Notes under the pieces: generated by a model
Database searches by the model: none
Told to the model about the DNA's origin: nothing
What the model saw: only the letters and a program-made list of their open reading frames with translations
Assembly (NCBI RefSeq): GCF_007655135.1
Contig: NC_045130.1
Span: forward strand, 17,365,363 to 17,429,362
Source of the DNA: Punica granatum
Lineage: Eukaryota; Streptophyta; Magnoliopsida; Myrtales; Lythraceae
Direction of reading: 5' to 3'
DNA length: 64,000 nt
Position numbers and translations under genes: made by a program
Part shown: positions 60,901 through 64,000 of the stretch, one piece after another
Layout of the letters: the number at the start of each line of letters is the position of its first letter
How positions within the stretch are numbered: position 1 is the first letter of the stretch

Positions 60901-63900
60901 TGGTTTCTACTGCATGCTTCATTTCCTCAAGAAATTGTTATGACTTTACTTGGGGGATGCCACTTTAGATTGAGGCTGGGAGTCTTGTAGATTTAAGGTG
61001 TAGAAGGGTTTCCCTTCTCAAATTTGTGAGTTTATTTACTGCACATGTGAGTTCACATTTCTTAATAATTACAATTGCATGCAATATATATACATTGTTT
61101 GTTTATGCAGGCATGTAGTATCTCTTGTAGTAATTTGCATTTTATATATATATATATATGGTACATTTTGAGTTAAGCTCTTATATCGCAGAACTTTCTC
61201 CTCACTTGGCATGCGATGATGTATCTTTTAAATTCAAAAGGAACTATCAATGAATCACTTTTTTTTCCGATTGACTCATTATTCTGATGAACATAATCAG
61301 TATATAGTTTAATCTAGCGATCTGACTTGAGAGCTGAGCATATTATTCACATCTATCTCTCTCTTCCGCAGAGTATCTAGACCAGTTCGAAGCAAATCCT
61401 GCTGCCAATGAATCAAAGGTGGTACCACAGAAGCTCTTCTCAGAGCCAGTGAGAGTTGTTGAGAAATACCCTGCTGGTGAAGACGATAATGGGAAGAAGC
61501 ATATGGTTTGCTTGAATTGGTTGCTCTCTGATAAGCCCTTAGACTTGGAAACTGAGCTTGCACTTGGATTCTTGGATCATCTTATGCTGGGATTTCCTGC
61601 TTCTCCATTGAGGAAAATCTTGCTTGAAAGTCGTCTTGGGGATGCCATTGTGGGTGGTGGAATTGAAGATGAGCTCTTGCAGCCTCAATTTAGCATTGGT
61701 TTGAAGGGAGTCTCTGAAAATGACATTCCAAAGGTTGAAGAATTGATAATGAATACCCTCAGAAAGTTAGCAGATGAAGGCTTTGATACAGATGCTGTGG
61801 AGGCTTCCATGAACACAATCGAGTTCTCTCTAAGGGAAAACAATACTGGATCATTTCCTCGGGGCTTGTCTCTAATGCTTCGTTCTATTGTAAGATACAA
61901 TTCACAATTTTTCCCCTTCGTAATTTTTGGGCTTTTCTCATAGGCTTCAATTATATAGTGATGCATTGCATAATCTTCTCTTTTCATATTCTCAGGGTAA
62001 GTGGATATATGATATGAGTCCTTTCGAGCCATTAAAATATGAGGAACCGTTGATGGCCCTGAAAGCAAGAATAGCCAAGGAAGGCTCCAAAGCAGTCTTC
62101 TCTCCGCTAATAGAGAAGTACATAATGAACAATCCGCATCTTGTTACTGTGGAAATGCAGGTATATTAATTTCTTCAGAATTCTTACCGACTCTTTTCTT
62201 GATGCCTCAATATTAAATATTGATGTGACAATCTCTTTTAGCCTGATCCTGAGAAAGCTTCCCGTGATGAAGCCGCTGAGAAAGAAATCCTAGAAAAAGT
62301 TAAAGGTAGTATGACAGAAGAAGATCTAGCTGAGTTGGCTCGTGCTACAATGGAGCTTCGTTTAAAGCAGGAAACTCCAGACCCACCAGAAGCATTGAAA
62401 ACTGTCCCAAGCCTCTCTCTGCATGACATTCCTAAAGAGCCTATTCGTGTTCCTACCGAGGTCAATAACTTCATCACCTCACAGTTTTAACCTTCTTGTC
62501 CATTTTCATTTATGGTTTTTTCTGAAAATTTAAAATTCTGTGCAGGTTGGAGATATTAATGGGGTAAAAGTTCTGCAGCATGATCTCTTTACGAATGACG
62601 TTCTTTACACTGAGGTCGTCTTCAATATGAGTCCACTGAAACAAGAACTTCTTCAGCTGGTACCACTTTTCTGGTAAGATCAATTATGTCGTTGGCAAAT
62701 AAATTTGTTGTGAGTTCTGAGGTATGACCGTATGTTTGTATTGACCTTATAGATAAAGACATTTAGAAGGGCTGTAGCTTTTTTTAGTCATTAATGAATT
62801 TGAGTCCAGATTATTCCCTTGCTTTTGATATTATTTGAACTGGATGTCTGTTGGGAATATTTTTATAAATGGTACCTCCTGTTGGGCTGGTGATGGTAGT
62901 AAGGCCGTAGAGCCGAATCTTTACTCTTTCTCGTGTATGAGACATGTTAATCTTTTCATGTGGAGGTTGTTTTGCTTTCACGGAGGAAATTAAGTTTTAT
63001 TGTTTTGACTTTTTTGTTTAACAGTCAGTCCCTGCTGGAGATGGGTACTAAGGACTTAAGTTTTGTACAACTAAACCAATTAATTGGAAGAAAAACTGGT
63101 GGGATATCTGTATACCCATTCACATCATCAGTGCGTGGAAAGGAGGATCCTTGCAGCCATCTGATTGTTCGAGGCAAATCTATGGCTGGGCGTGCTGATG
63201 ACCTCTTTAATCTGGTATTTTGTTTTTATAAATTTTTTTTTATAATCTCCAAGTAAATTTATGGTACTTGCAATCTGATCTACTTTGCTCAATTTGACGA
63301 TTCGGGAATTTTCAATCAGGTTAACATCATTCTTCAAGAGGTTCAATTTACTGATCAGCAGCGATTTAAGCAGTTCGTTTCACAGAGCAAAGCAAGAATG
63401 GAGGTACATATTTTCTTATTCCTTGCATTCATCTCCCACCCTACCCCTTTCCTACCTTATAATTATAATTGAAGAGCTCGTGTTTTGCTCAGAATCGTCT
63501 GAGGGGCAGTGGCCATGGGGTCGCAGCTGCTAGAATGGATGCAAAACTGAATGTTGCTGGGTGGATTTCTGAACAAATGGGTGGTGTCAGGTTGGGTTCC
63601 CTGGTCTTTTAACTTTTGCATTCGTTTTTTTGGGTCATATTTGTTCCTTTAAGTAATCAAACATTGGAGGAACCTACCCTATAAGAGGGGGGGGGGAAGA
63701 GTTTGTTGCATACAAAATTACAAACTGAGGTCTGACCATGCAAAATCTAGAATTATATTTGTATGAGCCTTTAAAGACTCAAAACTGGATTTCCCTTTCA
63801 CAAACGGAAACAATATAAAACATAATTGAAAGCACAGTAAAATTTTTCTGCGCAGGACCTCTTTATACTAATTGTAATATTTATGTGGAAGTTTGTATGA

Positions 63901-64000
63901 TTCATTTATCATATACTTCTCGTTTCAGTTCACCTGAAATAGCAATGCACAGGAAAGCGTGTCACCAATTGAAGATGAGTTTCTGCGTGTTAACTTATGA
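57901..64000 (+). CDS. PREP1: Presequence protease PreP, 5' three quarters (partial)
   Basis: Fourteen exons join in phase: 57901-58171, 58764-58947, 59168-59342, 59448-59580, 59677-59747, 60060-60143, 60733-60823, 61372-61889, 61996-62160, 62242-62460, 62546-62673, 63025-63214, 63320-63403 and 63493-63590. They encode about 803 residues, while plant PreP is about 1,080, so the rest lies beyond the window. Residues 1-90 are rich in Ser, Arg and Pro and poor in acidic residues, as in the dual mitochondrial and plastid transit peptide. The inverted zinc motif HILEH (His160, Glu163 catalytic, His164) and Glu260 (NEMKG), 100 residues later, are the M16 metalloprotease zinc site. Known plant PreP degrades cleaved transit peptides and other short unstructured peptides in matrix and stroma. 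Intron 5 is GC-AG (cag/gcaagt); all others are GT-AG. Sequence identity to Arabidopsis PreP is very high through all exons. Confidence 0.96.

Overview
This window is nuclear DNA of a flowering plant, most likely a eudicot. The evidence is spliced genes with GT-AG introns, AT-rich intergenic DNA full of plant transposon classes (hAT, CACTA, Mutator-like and Tourist-like MITEs, SINEs, LINE remnants, Helitron-like hairpins), and proteins of plant-specific type. The species cannot be fixed from the sequence alone.

The coding content is simple. Positions 13083-56455 hold a tandem, same-strand array of six class-I plant carboxylesterase (CXE) loci of the alpha/beta-hydrolase fold, called CXE-A to CXE-F here. 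CXE-A (13083-14685, two exons) and CXE-B (16570-17493, no intron) form one subfamily and look intact. CXE-C to CXE-F form a second subfamily with one intron at the same place, just after the nucleophile elbow. Of these only CXE-D (25627-28079) is intact. CXE-C has lost its catalytic serine, has a damaged oxyanion loop and has lost its C-terminus. CXE-E and CXE-F each carry a single-base deletion near the nucleophile elbow, with an otherwise good second exon. The array looks like a birth-and-death cluster, unless the two single-base lesions are assembly errors.

From 57901 to the right edge lies the 5' three quarters of a presequence protease gene (PreP, M16C metalloprotease of mitochondria and chloroplasts). 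Fourteen exons can be placed with consistent phase, one intron is of GC-AG type, and the gene runs off the window. A small two-exon coding remnant of unknown family lies on the minus strand at 28934-29365.

The rest is repeats. Several elements could be delimited from target-site duplications (TSDs) and terminal inverted repeats: a 1.8-kb hAT element (9753-11572), a 1.7-kb CACTA element carrying a SINE (39372-41110), two Mutator-type MITEs (23272-23634 and 52157-52576, the latter just upstream of CXE-F), a Tourist-type MITE (36517-36835), and a LINE remnant whose halves point in opposite directions between matching TSDs (43371-44195), as expected from twin priming. There are also several long inverted-repeat elements, a degenerate ~95-bp tandem array (7190-7740) and a 480-bp tandem duplication (4208-5125). 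The long introns of CXE-E and CXE-F are long because of such insertions. I found no RNA genes, and no operon- or defence-like system.
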